This document shows, piece after piece, positions 27,694-36,695 of a stretch of DNA of 64,000 nucleotides. A model generated the notes under the pieces. It did not search any database and had not been told where the DNA came from. It saw only the letters and a program-made list of their open reading frames with translations. This DNA is from Candidatus Pantoea soli (GTDB lineage: Bacteria > Pseudomonadota > Gammaproteobacteria > Enterobacterales > Enterobacteriaceae): positions 186,001-250,000 of the forward strand of contig NZ_CP032703.1 in assembly GCF_007833795.1 (NCBI RefSeq). The letters are read 5' to 3'. The position numbers were made by a program, and so were the translations under genes. Within the stretch, counting starts at the first letter, position 1; each line of letters starts with the position of its first letter.

Positions 27694-29139
27694 ATGGAAA
27701 AAGAACTTTATCTCACCACCAGCACCGCATCCGGCCCTAATAGTCCGACAAAAACCGAGCCGTTTGTAAAGATCATTGCCCTGGTCGCCACGCTGGGCGG
27801 GCTGCTGTTTGGTTATGACACCGGCGTGGTTTCCGGCGCGCTGCTGTTTATGCGCCATGATTTACAGCTCACGCCTTTTACCACCGGACTGGTCACCAGT
27901 TCACTGCTGTTTGGCGCCGCTTTCGGTGCGCTGCTGGCCGGTCATTTCGCCGACGCCATGGGGCGGCGCAGGATCATCATTACGCTGGCGTTTATCTTTG
28001 CGCTGGGTGCTGTCGGGTCTGCTTTCGCTCCGGACGTGGTGTCGATGATACTTTCCCGGCTATTTCTCGGGATTGCGGTAGGCGGCGCGGCGGCCACCGT
28101 GCCGGTTTATATCGCCGAAATCGCACCGGCCAATAAGCGCGGTCAGCTGGTAACGCTGCAGGAGCTGATGATCGTCTCCGGTCAGCTGCTGGCCTACGTC
28201 TCCAACGCCACCTTTAACGAAATCTGGGGCGGGGAACACACCTGGCGCTGGATGCTGGCCCTCTCTACCGTGCCGGCGGTGCTGCTGTGGCTGGGCATGA
28301 TCTTTATGCCCGAAAGCCCGCGCTGGCACGTGATGCGCGGCAATACCCCGGCGGCTCGTCAGGTGCTGGAAAAAACCCGCGCCGCGGAGGACGTTGACTG
28401 GGAGCTGGAAGAAATTGAAGAGACCATTGAAGAGAACCGGCAGCAGGGCAAAGGCCGCCTGCGCGACCTGCGGACGCCCTGGCTGCGCAAGGTGTTTTTA
28501 CTGGGCATTGGCATCGCGGCTATCCAGCAGCTGACCGGGGTCAATACCATTATGTACTACGCGCCGACCATGCTGACCGCCACCGGGCTCAGCAACGACG
28601 CCGCGCTGTTTGCCACCATCGCTAACGGGGCGATCTCCGTGGTCATGACGCTGGTGGGCATCTGGCTCATCGGCAAAGCCGGCCGCCGTCCGCTGGTGCT
28701 GATTGGCCAGATGGGCTGTACCGCCTGCCTGTTTTTTATCGCGCTGGTGTGTTTCCTGATGCCGGAATATCACGCGAACGGCGCCGTCAATCTGCTGCGT
28801 GCCTACCTGGTACTGAGCGGCATGTTGCTATTCCTGTGCTTCCAGCAGGGCGCGCTCTCGCCGGTCACCTGGCTGCTGCTGTCAGAAATTTTCCCGGCAC
28901 GCATGCGCGGTATCTGCATGGGCGGTGCGGTGTTCGCGCTGTGGATCGCAAACTTTACCATTTCGATGGCCTTTCCGTTGCTGCTGGCAGCCTTCGGGCT
29001 GGCGGGCGCGTTCCTGACCTTTGCGCTGACAGGCGTCGGCGGCGCGCTGTTTGTGCTGCGCGCCATCCCGGAGACCCGTGGCCGCAGTCTGGAGCAGGTA
29101 GAGCACTACTTTCATGCGCTGTATGACGGCAAAGACTGA
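27694..29139 (+). CDS. Sugar-porter-family MFS transporter, probable myo-inositol:H+ symporter (IolT-like)
   Basis: A 481-residue, 12-helix inner-membrane transporter of the sugar porter family. Motifs include FGYDTGVVSGALLFM in helix 1, the loop motif GHFADAMGRRR between helices 2 and 3, PVYIAEIAPANKRGQLVTLQELMI, PESPRWHVMRGN in the central loop, the sugar-contacting QQLTGVNTIMYYAPT, and PETRGRSLEQVE at the C-terminus. The two genes downstream encode homologues of inositol catabolic enzymes, so myo-inositol or an inositol isomer is the likely substrate. Galactose or xylose cannot be excluded from sequence alone. ATG 27694 follows AGGAGG; the frame extends 19 codons further upstream without a ribosome site. 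Confidence 0.8.
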   Translation: MEKELYLTTSTASGPNSPTKTEPFVKIIALVATLGGLLFGYDTGVVSGALLFMRHDLQLTPFTTGLVTSSLLFGAAFGALLAGHFADAMGRRRIIITLAFIFALGAVGSAFAPDVVSMILSRLFLGIAVGGAAATVPVYIAEIAPANKRGQLVTLQELMIVSGQLLAYVSNATFNEIWGGEHTWRWMLALSTVPAVLLWLGMIFMPESPRWHVMRGNTPAARQVLEKTRAAEDVDWELEEIEETIEENRQQGKGRLRDLRTPWLRKVFLLGIGIAAIQQLTGVNTIMYYAPTMLTATGLSNDAALFATIANGAISVVMTLVGIWLIGKAGRRPLVLIGQMGCTACLFFIALVCFLMPEYHANGAVNLLRAYLVLSGMLLFLCFQQGALSPVTWLLLSEIFPARMRGICMGGAVFALWIANFTISMAFPLLLAAFGLAGAFLTFALTGVGGALFVLRAIPETRGRSLEQVEHYFHALYDGKD

Positions 29140-29284
29140 ACACCCCATCTGGCCTGCTGTCAGGCTGATGGAAATCACTCAAAGAAGCCGCAGTGCGGCA
29201 AGCCAACATTCATTACTATCCGGGCATGTGAAGGCGTAAAAGCCAGACAGCCCATCCTCTGCCGATGATTACCCAGGAACTGCT

Positions 29285-30121
29285 ATGACCGTTAAAATCA
29301 GCCGTGACCGATTCTGTGTGAATCGCAAAATTGCTCCGAACCTCAGCCTTGCCGAATTCTTTTCGCTGGTGGCGTCGCTGGGCATCAATAAAGTTGAAAT
29401 CCGTAACGATATGCAAGGCGGCAGCGTCACCGACGGTGCGGAAGGAGAGGCGGTGCGTCAGCTTGCGGCACAGCATCATCTCACTATTGAGACCATTAAT
29501 GCGGTTTACCCCTTTAATCAGTTAACCGATGCGGTGCTGGAGAAAACGCGCGGCTTATTACGCGATGCCCGCGCCACCGGCGCAAAGGCACTGGTGCTGT
29601 GTCCGCTGAATGACGGTACACCGGTTTCCGATCGTCAAACCCTTGACGCGCTGAAAACGCTGGCGCCGCTGTTTGCAGAATATGGCATCGCCGGTCTGGT
29701 TGAACCGCTGGGTTTTCCGCAAAGTTCGCTGCGCTCGGCGGCGCTGGCTCAGCAGCTGATTCGTCAGGCTGACGTGCCGTTTAAGATCGTGCTCGATACA
29801 TTCCATCATCATCTGTACGAAGGCGCGGAACAGGACTTTGCCGGCGGCGTTGACGTCAGCAATATTGGTCTGGTGCACCTTTCCGGCGTTACCGATGACC
29901 GCCCGGTTTCGCAGCTCACTGACGAAGAGCGCATCATGCTGAGCGCGGAAGATCGCCTGCGCTCCCGGGAGCAGGTGCTGCGTCTGGAAGAAATGGGCTA
30001 TCGCGGTGTGTATGCGTTTGAACCTTTCTCTTCGGTGATGGAGACCTGGCGCGCCGGGGATATCGCGCGTGAAATTACCGCCAGCATTGATTTTCTCACC
30101 TCTTCATCCTCTGTCCAGTAA
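29285..30121 (+). CDS. iolI: 2-keto-myo-inositol isomerase-like TIM-barrel protein (IolI family)
   Basis: A 278-residue xylose-isomerase-like TIM barrel resembling IolI and MocC, which isomerise 2-keto-myo-inositol to 1-keto-D-chiro-inositol. Visible elements are [18 protein letters not shown] at the N-terminus, [13 protein letters not shown], and metal-ligand-type positions in [39 protein letters not shown] and AFEPFSS. It lies 145 bp after the transporter and 14 bp before the dehydrogenase gene, consistent with one operon. The core catabolic genes iolB, iolC, iolD and iolE are absent here, so the module may serve interconversion of inositol stereoisomers rather than full degradation. Confidence 0.75.
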   Translation: MTVKISRDRFCVNRKIAPNLSLAEFFSLVASLGINKVEIRNDMQGGSVTDGAEGEAVRQLAAQHHLTIETINAVYPFNQLTDAVLEKTRGLLRDARATGAKALVLCPLNDGTPVSDRQTLDALKTLAPLFAEYGIAGLVEPLGFPQSSLRSAALAQQLIRQADVPFKIVLDTFHHHLYEGAEQDFAGGVDVSNIGLVHLSGVTDDRPVSQLTDEERIMLSAEDRLRSREQVLRLEEMGYRGVYAFEPFSSVMETWRAGDIAREITASIDFLTSSSSVQ

Positions 30122-30135
30122 TCAGGAAACCTGTT

Positions 30136-31146
30136 ATGACGCTCAATATTGGTGTGATTGGCACCGGTGCCATCGGCCGTGAACATATCCGTCGCTGCAG
30201 CCAGGTGCTGCAAAATGCGCGCGTTGTGGCGCTGAATGACATTAACCGCAGCAACTGCGAACAGATCGTGCGTGATTTCGATCTGCAGGCAGAGATTTAT
30301 GATAATGCCCACGATCTGATCACCGCGCCGGAAGTGCAGGCGATTCTGGTGACGTCGTGGGGACCCACCCACGAGGCCTTTGTACTGGCGGCCATTCAGG
30401 CGGGCAAAGCGGTATTCTGCGAAAAACCGCTGGCGGTGACGGCGCAGGGTTGTATGAATATCGTTGAGGCGGAAATGGCGTCCGGTAAAAAACGGGTGCA
30501 GGTGGGCTTTATGCGCCCGTATGACAGCGGTTACCTTGCGCTGAAAAGTGTGCTGGAAAGCGGCGAGATCGGTGAGCCGCTGATGCTGCACTGCGCGCAC
30601 CGTAATCCGGAAGTCGGCGATGCCTATACCACCGATATGGCGATCACCGATACGCTGATTCACGAGCTGGACGTGCTGCGCTGGCTGCTGAAAGAAGATT
30701 ATGTCAGCGCGCAGGTCATCTACCCGCGTAAAACCCGCAAGGCTTCGTCCCATCTGAAAGACCCGCAGATTGTGCTGCTGGAGACGACAAAAGGGACGCG
30801 CATCGACGTTGAGATTTTTGTGAACTGTGAATATGGCTATGACATTCAGTGTGAGGTGGTCGGTGAGGCGGGCATCGCGCGCCTGCCCGAGCCGATGTCA
30901 GTGCAAACCCGGCGGGCCGCCCGCCTTTCGACCGGCATTCTGACTGACTGGAAAAAACGTTTCATTGATGCCTATGACGTTGAACTGCAGGCATTCGTGA
31001 ATAACGTGCTGTCCGGCAACATGACCGGCCCTTCGGCCTGGGATGGCTACGCGGCGGCCGTGGCCGCCGATGCCTGCGTGGCAGCACAGCGCAGTGGCAA
31101 CATCGAACCCATCGCGATGCCTGCCCGTCCGGCCTTCTACGATTAA
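30136..31146 (+). CDS. iolG: Inositol 2-dehydrogenase-like oxidoreductase (Gfo/Idh/MocA family)
   Basis: A 336-residue NAD-dependent oxidoreductase. The Rossmann motif [11 protein letters not shown] is at the N-terminus, the family EKP motif lies at about residues 96-98 (VFCEKPLAV), and the catalytic region contains [10 protein letters not shown] and the [14 protein letters not shown] segment with the active-site Asp and His. It resembles IolG, which oxidises myo-inositol to 2-keto-myo-inositol, the substrate of the IolI enzyme encoded just upstream. AGGAAACC precedes ATG 30136. A GC-rich hairpin follows the stop. Exact stereospecificity (myo-, scyllo- or chiro-inositol) cannot be read from the sequence. 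Confidence 0.8.
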   Translation: MTLNIGVIGTGAIGREHIRRCSQVLQNARVVALNDINRSNCEQIVRDFDLQAEIYDNAHDLITAPEVQAILVTSWGPTHEAFVLAAIQAGKAVFCEKPLAVTAQGCMNIVEAEMASGKKRVQVGFMRPYDSGYLALKSVLESGEIGEPLMLHCAHRNPEVGDAYTTDMAITDTLIHELDVLRWLLKEDYVSAQVIYPRKTRKASSHLKDPQIVLLETTKGTRIDVEIFVNCEYGYDIQCEVVGEAGIARLPEPMSVQTRRAARLSTGILTDWKKRFIDAYDVELQAFVNNVLSGNMTGPSAWDGYAAAVAADACVAAQRSGNIEPIAMPARPAFYD

Positions 31147-31164
31147 CCTTCGCTGTACTCTCAC

Positions 31165-31184
31165 GGCGGCCTGCACAGGCCGCC
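31165..31184 (+). terminator. Weak hairpin after the inositol module
   Basis: GGCGGCCT (31165-31172) and AGGCCGCC (31177-31184) form a perfect 8-bp stem with a GCAC loop, 19 bases after the iolG stop. There is no T-tract, so it may end transcripts inefficiently or protect the 3' end. Confidence 0.4.
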
Positions 31185-31335
31185 TGACTTCCGCTGGTTC
31201 CCCTTGTTGAAATGAATTGGCTGCAGGGCTCTCGCTGACGCGGCATTCAGGGTATGATCGCCGCCTGCTGTACACCGCCGGACTAATAACCGGCAGTACG
31301 GCGCTGATTCATTTTCTTTTAGGGATTGCGATTTG

Positions 31336-32571
31336 ATGGATACCACTTTAGTCCGCCGCCAGCCTTCCGTGTGGTGGGGGGCGATGATCATCTGCGGCAC
31401 CGTCGTGGGCGCAGGGATGTTTACCCTGCCGGTTGTGATGGCGGGTGCCTGGTTTGGCTGGGCGTTACTGCTGCTGGCCGTCAGCTGGGGCGCGATGCTG
31501 CTGTCCGGGCTGCTGTTTATGGGCGTGAGCCTGCATTATCCGCCCGGCGCCGGGTTCGACACGCTGACCAAAGACCTGCTGGGACGCGGCTGGGCCGCCA
31601 TCAATGGCCTGAGCATCCTGTTTGTGCTGGGTATTCTTACGTATGCTTATATCTCAGCCAGCGGGCCGGTTTATCAGCAGTCGATCAGCCAGCTTGGCGT
31701 ACCGGTTTCCACCGCTGAGGCCAAAATTGCCCTGACGCTGTGCGTGGCGGCGGTGGTCTGGCTGGGCACCCGGGGCGTCAGCCGCCTGATGACTTTTTGC
31801 GTGCTGGCCAAGATCCTGCTGCTGATCCTGCTGTTTGGCGGCCTGCTAACGCAGGTGGATGTGCCGTCGCTGTTGAGCCCGGCAGCGCCAGGTGAACGCT
31901 ACTGGCCCTATGCGCTGGGCGTGCTGCCGTTTTGTCTGGCCTCCTTTGGTTATCATGGCAATATCACCGGACTGGTCAGCTATTATCAGCGTAACCGGTC
32001 ACAGATTACGCGTGCGCTGCTGCTGGGCACCGGCATGTCGCTGGCGCTCTATCTGTTCTGGATCACAAGTACCATGGGCAACCTGCCGCGCAGCGCCTTT
32101 CCGGGCATTATCCGTGAGGGAGGCGATATCGCCGCGCTGCTGGCGGCGCTGCGTGAACACCTGCATGTAAGGGCACTGTCACTGCTGATGTCGGTGTTTT
32201 CACATTTTGCGGTGATTGCCTCTTTCCTTGGCGTGACGGCCGGGCTGTTTGATTTTATCGCCGACCGACTGGGGTATGCGGATACGCCACGGGCACGGCT
32301 GAAAACCGCAGCGCTGACGTTTCTGCCTCCGCTGCTGGCCTCGCTGTTCTGGCCGCACGGTTTTGTGGCGGCAATTGGTTTTGCCGGTTTGTTTGCCACA
32401 CTGTGGGCAGTGATTGTGCCGGCACTGCTGGCGTGGCGCGCGCAGCAGCGTTTTCAGCCGCAGCCGCGTGTGCTGCCGGCGATTGTGCTGGTGTTGCTGT
32501 TTGGCGTACTGAATATTCTGGCGTGGGGATTAAGCTGGCTGGGCTGGCTGCCGGTGTTCGGTGCAGCCTGA
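31336..32571 (+). CDS. mtr: Tryptophan/aromatic amino acid permease, Mtr-like (HAAAP family)
   Basis: A hydrophobic 411-residue transporter with about 11 membrane segments. It follows E. coli Mtr closely: IICGTVVGAGMFTLPVVMAGAWFGW in helix 1, GAGFDTLTKDLLGRGW, LGILTYAYISASGP, LPFCLASFGYHGNI, and SFLGVTAGLFDFIADRLG. Mtr is the high-affinity tryptophan:H+ symporter; TnaB and TyrP are close relatives, so tryptophan is likely but not proven. Start ATG 31336 directly follows an in-frame TTG, with AGGGA upstream. It stands alone and ends at a bidirectional terminator shared with convergent hiuH. No TrpR or TyrR operator was recognised. Confidence 0.8.
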   Translation: MDTTLVRRQPSVWWGAMIICGTVVGAGMFTLPVVMAGAWFGWALLLLAVSWGAMLLSGLLFMGVSLHYPPGAGFDTLTKDLLGRGWAAINGLSILFVLGILTYAYISASGPVYQQSISQLGVPVSTAEAKIALTLCVAAVVWLGTRGVSRLMTFCVLAKILLLILLFGGLLTQVDVPSLLSPAAPGERYWPYALGVLPFCLASFGYHGNITGLVSYYQRNRSQITRALLLGTGMSLALYLFWITSTMGNLPRSAFPGIIREGGDIAALLAALREHLHVRALSLLMSVFSHFAVIASFLGVTAGLFDFIADRLGYADTPRARLKTAALTFLPPLLASLFWPHGFVAAIGFAGLFATLWAVIVPALLAWRAQQRFQPQPRVLPAIVLVLLFGVLNILAWGLSWLGWLPVFGAA

Positions 32572-32587
32572 GCTGGCCGACAGAATA

Positions 32588-32613
32588 AAAAAGCGCCAGA
32601 GCGGCGCTTTTTT
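32588..32613. terminator. Bidirectional terminator between mtr-like gene and hiuH
   Basis: AAAGCGCC and GGCGCTTT flank a five-base loop, with A-runs on the left and T-runs on the right. The hairpin can therefore terminate both convergent genes. Coordinates cover stem, loop and inner tracts. Confidence 0.85.
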
Positions 32614-32618
32614 CCGGC

Positions 32619-33032
32619 TTAGTTACCGCGGTAAGTCGAGTATCCGTACTGGCTGAGCAGCAGCGGGATATGGTAGTGCTGATCGGTTTTCTCCAGTTTA
32701 AACATCACCGGAATCTCCGGGAAGAACGTTTGCTGGCCGGTACTTTTATAGTAATCGCCGGTTTTAAACACCACGCGATAGATGCCGCTTTGTGCGGCTT
32801 TTCCCTGTGGATACAGCGCCGGGATTCTACCCTGGGCATCGGTGGTGGCTTCGGCCAGTTTGATCCACTGCGTTCCCTGTTGCTGATCCAGCTCGACGTT
32901 GACTCCGGCCGTTGGCACGCCGGTTTGCAGGTTGAGGACGTGAACGCTGATAGGGTTTTTTGCCATGTCGGCGAAGGCGCTGCCAGCGGTGAACATTAGC
33001 GCGGCGCTTAACAGATAGTGTACCGGTTTCAT
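32619..33032 (-). CDS. hiuH: Periplasmic 5-hydroxyisourate hydrolase (transthyretin-like)
   Basis: A 137-residue transthyretin-related protein that hydrolyses 5-hydroxyisourate to OHCU in urate breakdown. A clear Sec signal (MKPVHYLLSA onward, cleavage predicted after A21) puts it in the periplasm, as for the periplasmic forms of Salmonella and E. coli. The catalytic histidine motif is ISVHVLNLQTGVPT, the arginine lies in DAQGRIPAL, and the second histidine in the YHIPLLLSQYGYSTYRGN end. The terminal tetrapeptide is YRGN; family members usually end YRGS or YRGT. No other urate-degradation gene is in the window, so it acts alone or with genes elsewhere. Confidence 0.9.
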   Translation of the reverse strand: MKPVHYLLSAALMFTAGSAFADMAKNPISVHVLNLQTGVPTAGVNVELDQQQGTQWIKLAEATTDAQGRIPALYPQGKAAQSGIYRVVFKTGDYYKSTGQQTFFPEIPVMFKLEKTDQHYHIPLLLSQYGYSTYRGN

Positions 33033-33169
33033 CTCATCTTCCTTTTAGTGAAAAACGAGCAAAGCTTAGATCGGATTAGCGGAAGTCACTGAAATGGCAC
33101 TGCATATCTGAAATTTCCCAGAAGGGCAGGCACGGCAGGATCAAAAAGTCAGCCTGCCGCGCCAGGACA

Positions 33170-34270
33170 TTACTTGTTGCTGATAAGGGTTCCTTTCAGG
33201 CCGTGTGGCTCCGACCGCAGATATTGCGGTGGCGCTTTAGCTTCAGCCCCCAGCTCTGCAGCCGCGTGCCACGGCCAGCGTGGGTCGTACAGCATGGCGC
33301 GTGCCAGCGCGATCAGATCCGCATCCTGCTCCTGCAGCGCCTGTTCCGCCTGTTTTGGTTCGGTGATCAGGCCCACGCCAATGACCGGAATATCCACTTC
33401 TTTGCGGATATCGCGCGCGTAAGGCAGCTGGTAACCCGGACCAACGCTGATTTTCTGCTGCGGTGCCAGTCCGCCGCTGGAAACGTGAATATAGGCACAA
33501 CCGGCAGCCGCCAGTTTTTTGCTGAACGCGATAGACTGCGCATTATCCCAGCCACCCTCGATCCAGTCCGTAGCCGAAATACGGACGCCTGCCGGGACAG
33601 ACGCGGGCACCGCATCGCGAATCGCCTGAAAAACTTCCAGCGGGAAGCGCATCCGGTTTTCCAGTGAGCCACCATACTCATCCTCGCGCTGGTTGCTTAA
33701 CGGTGACAGGAACTGATGCAGCAGATAACCATGGGCGGCGTGCACCTCTATCAGTTGCAGGCCGAGGCGTACCGCGCGCTTCGCACTTTCAACAAACGCC
33801 TGCTTAAGCTGGTCCAGCGCCTCTTTGTTCAGAGCCGTTGGCGGATGCTCGTCCTGACTGAACGCCAGAGCAGAAGGGGCCACCGTTTGCCAGCCGCCTT
33901 TTTCCGGCGACATCTGCTCACCGCCTTCCCATGGCGCGGTGCAGGAGGCTTTACGCCCGGCATGACCAAGCTGAATGCCGATCGGCAGGGTAGCGTAGCG
34001 GCGGATATCCTGCAGTACCTCTTGCAGGGCAGCTTCGGTCGCATCGTCCCATAACCCTAAATCACCCGGTGTGATGCGGCCAATGTCTTCGACCGCCGTT
34101 GCCTCAATGATCAACAACCCTGCGCCAGAGAGCGCCAGCTGGCCCAGATGGATGCGATGCCATGCCGTAGCTTTGCCATCTTCTGCTGAATACTGGCACA
34201 TCGGCGCAATGACGATGCGGTTTTCCAGTGCCAGCTGGCCCAGTTTTGTCGTGCTGAACAGTAAACTCAT
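33170..34270 (-). CDS. NADH:flavin oxidoreductase, old yellow enzyme family (YqjM/XenA-like)
   Basis: A 366-residue FMN-dependent TIM-barrel ene-reductase. Features include IVIAPMCQYSAEDGKATAWH near the N-terminus, with the cysteine typical of the thermophilic-like (YqjM) subclass. IQLGHAGRKAS and the substrate-binding HAAHGYLLHQFLSPLSNQR motif with its His-Ala-Ala-His pattern follow, then EYGGSLENRMRF and VRISATDWIEGG. Such enzymes reduce activated C=C bonds and are often part of the electrophile response. ATG 34270, 4 bases after a GAGGTG element, is preferred over the GTG two codons upstream. The 454-bp gap beyond its start has no partner gene. Confidence 0.85.
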   Translation of the reverse strand: MSLLFSTTKLGQLALENRIVIAPMCQYSAEDGKATAWHRIHLGQLALSGAGLLIIEATAVEDIGRITPGDLGLWDDATEAALQEVLQDIRRYATLPIGIQLGHAGRKASCTAPWEGGEQMSPEKGGWQTVAPSALAFSQDEHPPTALNKEALDQLKQAFVESAKRAVRLGLQLIEVHAAHGYLLHQFLSPLSNQREDEYGGSLENRMRFPLEVFQAIRDAVPASVPAGVRISATDWIEGGWDNAQSIAFSKKLAAAGCAYIHVSSGGLAPQQKISVGPGYQLPYARDIRKEVDIPVIGVGLITEPKQAEQALQEQDADLIALARAMLYDPRWPWHAAAELGAEAKAPPQYLRSEPHGLKGTLISNK

Positions 34271-34276
34271 CTTCAC

Positions 34277-34730
34277 CTCATAGTGTTTGTTGCTTTGGAA
34301 AGCCTGGCTAAGTGTAGATGGTTACTGCGGTTGAGAAAGCCTGGCGCATTTGCTGTAACACTTTCGTGATTATAGTTACAACATACGTTTAAGGCTTTGA
34401 TGAAAAGTGCCAGAGAGCAGTAACGGGAGTTGTTCGCGGTTAAACAAGGCGAGGGTGCCGGCTGGCTGCTGACCGCAACAGACGCATGCGCACAACGGCG
34501 AAGGTGTGAAGCTGAAACGATTTAAGGCAGCGTGCTTATCAGGCTGCCTCCCCGGCTTTTTATCCGGTAAAAATGGCAAATCAGCAGAGTAAAACGTGAT
34601 GAAACGCAAATTTCTGCCGTCGGATTTGCATAAGGTGCCACGAGGTGAAGCATCTCACGTTTTCTCCGGGCCGTAATTTGTACGCTGGGCTGAAATTAGC
34701 TAAATCAATTCAGCATGGAGAGGCAATAGA
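34277..34730. other. Gene-free gap between the ene-reductase and the DUF4432 gene
   Basis: No convincing coding sequence. A 77-codon minus-strand frame (34376-34609) has poor codon use and a cysteine-rich composition and is not accepted. GTAACACT and AGTTACA around 34356-34380 form a loose dyad upstream of the ene-reductase that could be an operator. The right end contains only a purine-rich GGAGAGG ribosome site for ATG 34731. Confidence 0.4.
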
Positions 34731-35939
34731 ATGAAATATCGCGTTTTGGCGGGGATGGTAATGGCAGTAATCAGCGGGCAGGCCGCCGCGCAAACCTGGG
34801 TGCTGACGGATGCTGAAGCCGGTACGGACAAGGGGAACTGGCAGATTGACAGCAAACAGCTGAACGCCAGCGGACAGCCCTTCAGCATTCAGCAAAAAGT
34901 GCTGCACGGCGGTAAGCAGGAAGGATCTAAGGTATTAACCATCACCAGCGAGCAGGGGCTGACCATTGCGCTCAGCCCGACGCGCGGCATGGATCTGCTG
35001 CAGGTTAACGGGCACGGCGTGCGGCTGGGCTGGGATTCACCGGTGGATGAAGTGGTCAACCCGGCCTATATCAACCTGGAAAGTCGCAATGGTCTGGGCT
35101 GGCTGGATGGTTTCAACGAAATGATGGTGCGTTGCGGCTACGAATGGACCGGCCATCCGGTCACCAAAGATGGCCGGATATACACGCTGCACGGCAAAGC
35201 AGGCAACACGCCAGCGTCAAAAGTTGAGGTTACCGTCGATGATAAAGCCCCGCATGAGATCCGCATCCGCGGCCTGCTGAAAGAGCATACGTTCAAGAAA
35301 TCCAATCTCGAAACCTGGACCGAACTGCGCTATATCCCGGGTGCGGATGCCTTTACACTGCACGATGTGCTGACCAATAAAGGCGACTATCCGCAGGATT
35401 ATCAGATTATTTATCACAGCAACTTCGGCACCCCGATTCTGGAGAAAGATGCCCGTTTCATCGCCCCGCTGAAGTCTGTCTCGCCATTTAATGATTACGC
35501 GCAGAAGGGATTAGACAACTGGAATGTGTACGGCGCACCGCAAAAAGATTTTGATGAAATGGTATTTAATCTGGTGCCTAAAGCCGATGCAAACGGCAAG
35601 ACCCTGGCGGCGGTCATCAATAGCAAAGGGGATAAAGGCGCGTCGATTGAGTTTGATACGCATCAGCTGCCGATGCTGACCATGTGGAAGAACACCGACA
35701 CGCTGAAACAGGGTTATGTCACCGGTATCGAGCCCGGCACCAGCTATGCCTATCCGGTCACCATTGAAAAAGAGCAGGGCAGAGTAAAGCAGCTGCAGCC
35801 GGGGCAAAGCACAACCTTTGAACTGACCTATACCCTTTTGAAAGATGCGAACGCGGTAAGCAAAGCGGAACAGCGCGTGCAGCAGATTCAGGGTGAGGAC
35901 AAAGTCAGCGTTGAGCAGAAGCCCATCGCCAAAGAATAA
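34731..35939 (+). CDS. Periplasmic aldose-1-epimerase-like protein (DUF4432 family)
   Basis: A 402-residue protein with a Sec signal (cleavage about A20, after GQAAA) and the beta-sandwich pattern of the galactose-mutarotase-like superfamily. Matches to DUF4432 include IALSPTRGMDLLQVNGHGVRLGWDSP, ESRNGLGWLDGFNEMMVRCG, YTLHGKAGNTPA, and IIYHSNFGTPILE with the His-Asn pair of the active site. It probably interconverts sugar anomers in the periplasm, or binds an unknown carbohydrate. It is preceded by GGAGAGG and followed by a GC hairpin. No partner gene is visible, although the PQQ polyol dehydrogenase downstream also acts on sugars or polyols in the periplasm. The exact substrate is unknown. 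Confidence 0.75.
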   Translation: MKYRVLAGMVMAVISGQAAAQTWVLTDAEAGTDKGNWQIDSKQLNASGQPFSIQQKVLHGGKQEGSKVLTITSEQGLTIALSPTRGMDLLQVNGHGVRLGWDSPVDEVVNPAYINLESRNGLGWLDGFNEMMVRCGYEWTGHPVTKDGRIYTLHGKAGNTPASKVEVTVDDKAPHEIRIRGLLKEHTFKKSNLETWTELRYIPGADAFTLHDVLTNKGDYPQDYQIIYHSNFGTPILEKDARFIAPLKSVSPFNDYAQKGLDNWNVYGAPQKDFDEMVFNLVPKADANGKTLAAVINSKGDKGASIEFDTHQLPMLTMWKNTDTLKQGYVTGIEPGTSYAYPVTIEKEQGRVKQLQPGQSTTFELTYTLLKDANAVSKAEQRVQQIQGEDKVSVEQKPIAKE

Positions 35940-35942
35940 CCA

Positions 35943-35967
35943 GCAGGGCGGGATGTCACCGCCCTGC
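35943..35967 (+). terminator. Hairpin after the DUF4432 gene
   Basis: GCAGGGCGG (35943-35951) and CCGCCCTGC (35959-35967) form a perfect 9-bp stem with a seven-base loop, three bases after the stop. The tail GCATTCTC is not a proper T-tract, so it is an inefficient terminator or 3'-end stabiliser. The remaining gap to 36317 shows no gene. Confidence 0.45.
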
Positions 35968-36317
35968 GCATTCTCTGGCAGGGCAGCAAACGACATCCGC
36001 CCCGCTTGCCGCACAACCTGTCGGGCGGTCACGCATCATGCATAAGTGCACCTTACCGCAAAAACCACTGGCATTAAGGCGCTGCAATAGCATATTTCGC
36101 TTTCTACTGGCGCACGCCGCCGGTTAAACCCGCACATCCTTTCCCTTTCACGTCGCCGGTATGAAATCCTCTTCTATACTCAGTGACGTTCGCCTGTAAT
36201 CCCACTGCCGCTTATGTCTGTGCTGCCTTAAATCAAATCAGCAGGATGCATGCCGCCAGCCGGTGCGCAGACGGTTTACCTTTATCGTTTTGCTTTTTTC
36301 TCAGGGGAATTCCTGGT

Positions 36318-36695
36318 ATGTCGCAATCTCAAACCTCGCGCGCGGGCAGCGCGTTGCTGCTGCTGGCTGCCGTCATTGGCTTTGCTGTGGCGTTGTATGC
36401 ATGGCTGACACCGCTTACCGGTGTGACCGGCACGATTGGCGCACTCGGCGTGGTCATTGCCAGCGTGGTCCTGGCCATCCTGACGATGCTGCTGCAACGC
36501 GCATCCGGACGCGGCGCTCGCGCTTTTCTGATCACCCTGGTGCTGATTCTGTTGTTCGCCATCGCTTTTTCCGCTGCATTGCTGCATCAGTACATCATTA
36601 CCGTCGCGATGGTGCCCGGCCTCGCAGGTGTGATCGTACTGGGCAGGAAGCCCGCTCATCATCGCGCCAGCGCCGGAGGAGCCCATCATGTCTGA
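36318..36695 (+). CDS. Small membrane subunit of PQQ polyol dehydrogenase (SldB-like)
   Basis: A 125-residue protein with four predicted membrane helices (about 11-30, 38-60, 67-89 and 91-109) and a histidine-rich cytoplasmic tail (PAHHRASAGGAHHV). It overlaps the large quinoprotein gene by eight bases, so it should be the membrane anchor and ubiquinone-interacting subunit. This matches the Gluconobacter sldB gene (about 126 codons, directly upstream of sldA) and, in topology, the fused N-terminal membrane domain of glucose dehydrogenase Gcd. ATG 36318 is chosen; upstream in-frame codons lack a ribosome site. The function is inferred from arrangement and topology, since sequences of this subunit are poorly conserved. 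Confidence 0.7.
   Translation: MSQSQTSRAGSALLLLAAVIGFAVALYAWLTPLTGVTGTIGALGVVIASVVLAILTMLLQRASGRGARAFLITLVLILLFAIAFSAALLHQYIITVAMVPGLAGVIVLGRKPAHHRASAGGAHHV

Noticed and set aside
34376..34609. 77-codon minus-strand frame
   Set aside because: Poor codon use, no ribosome site, no recognisable pattern.
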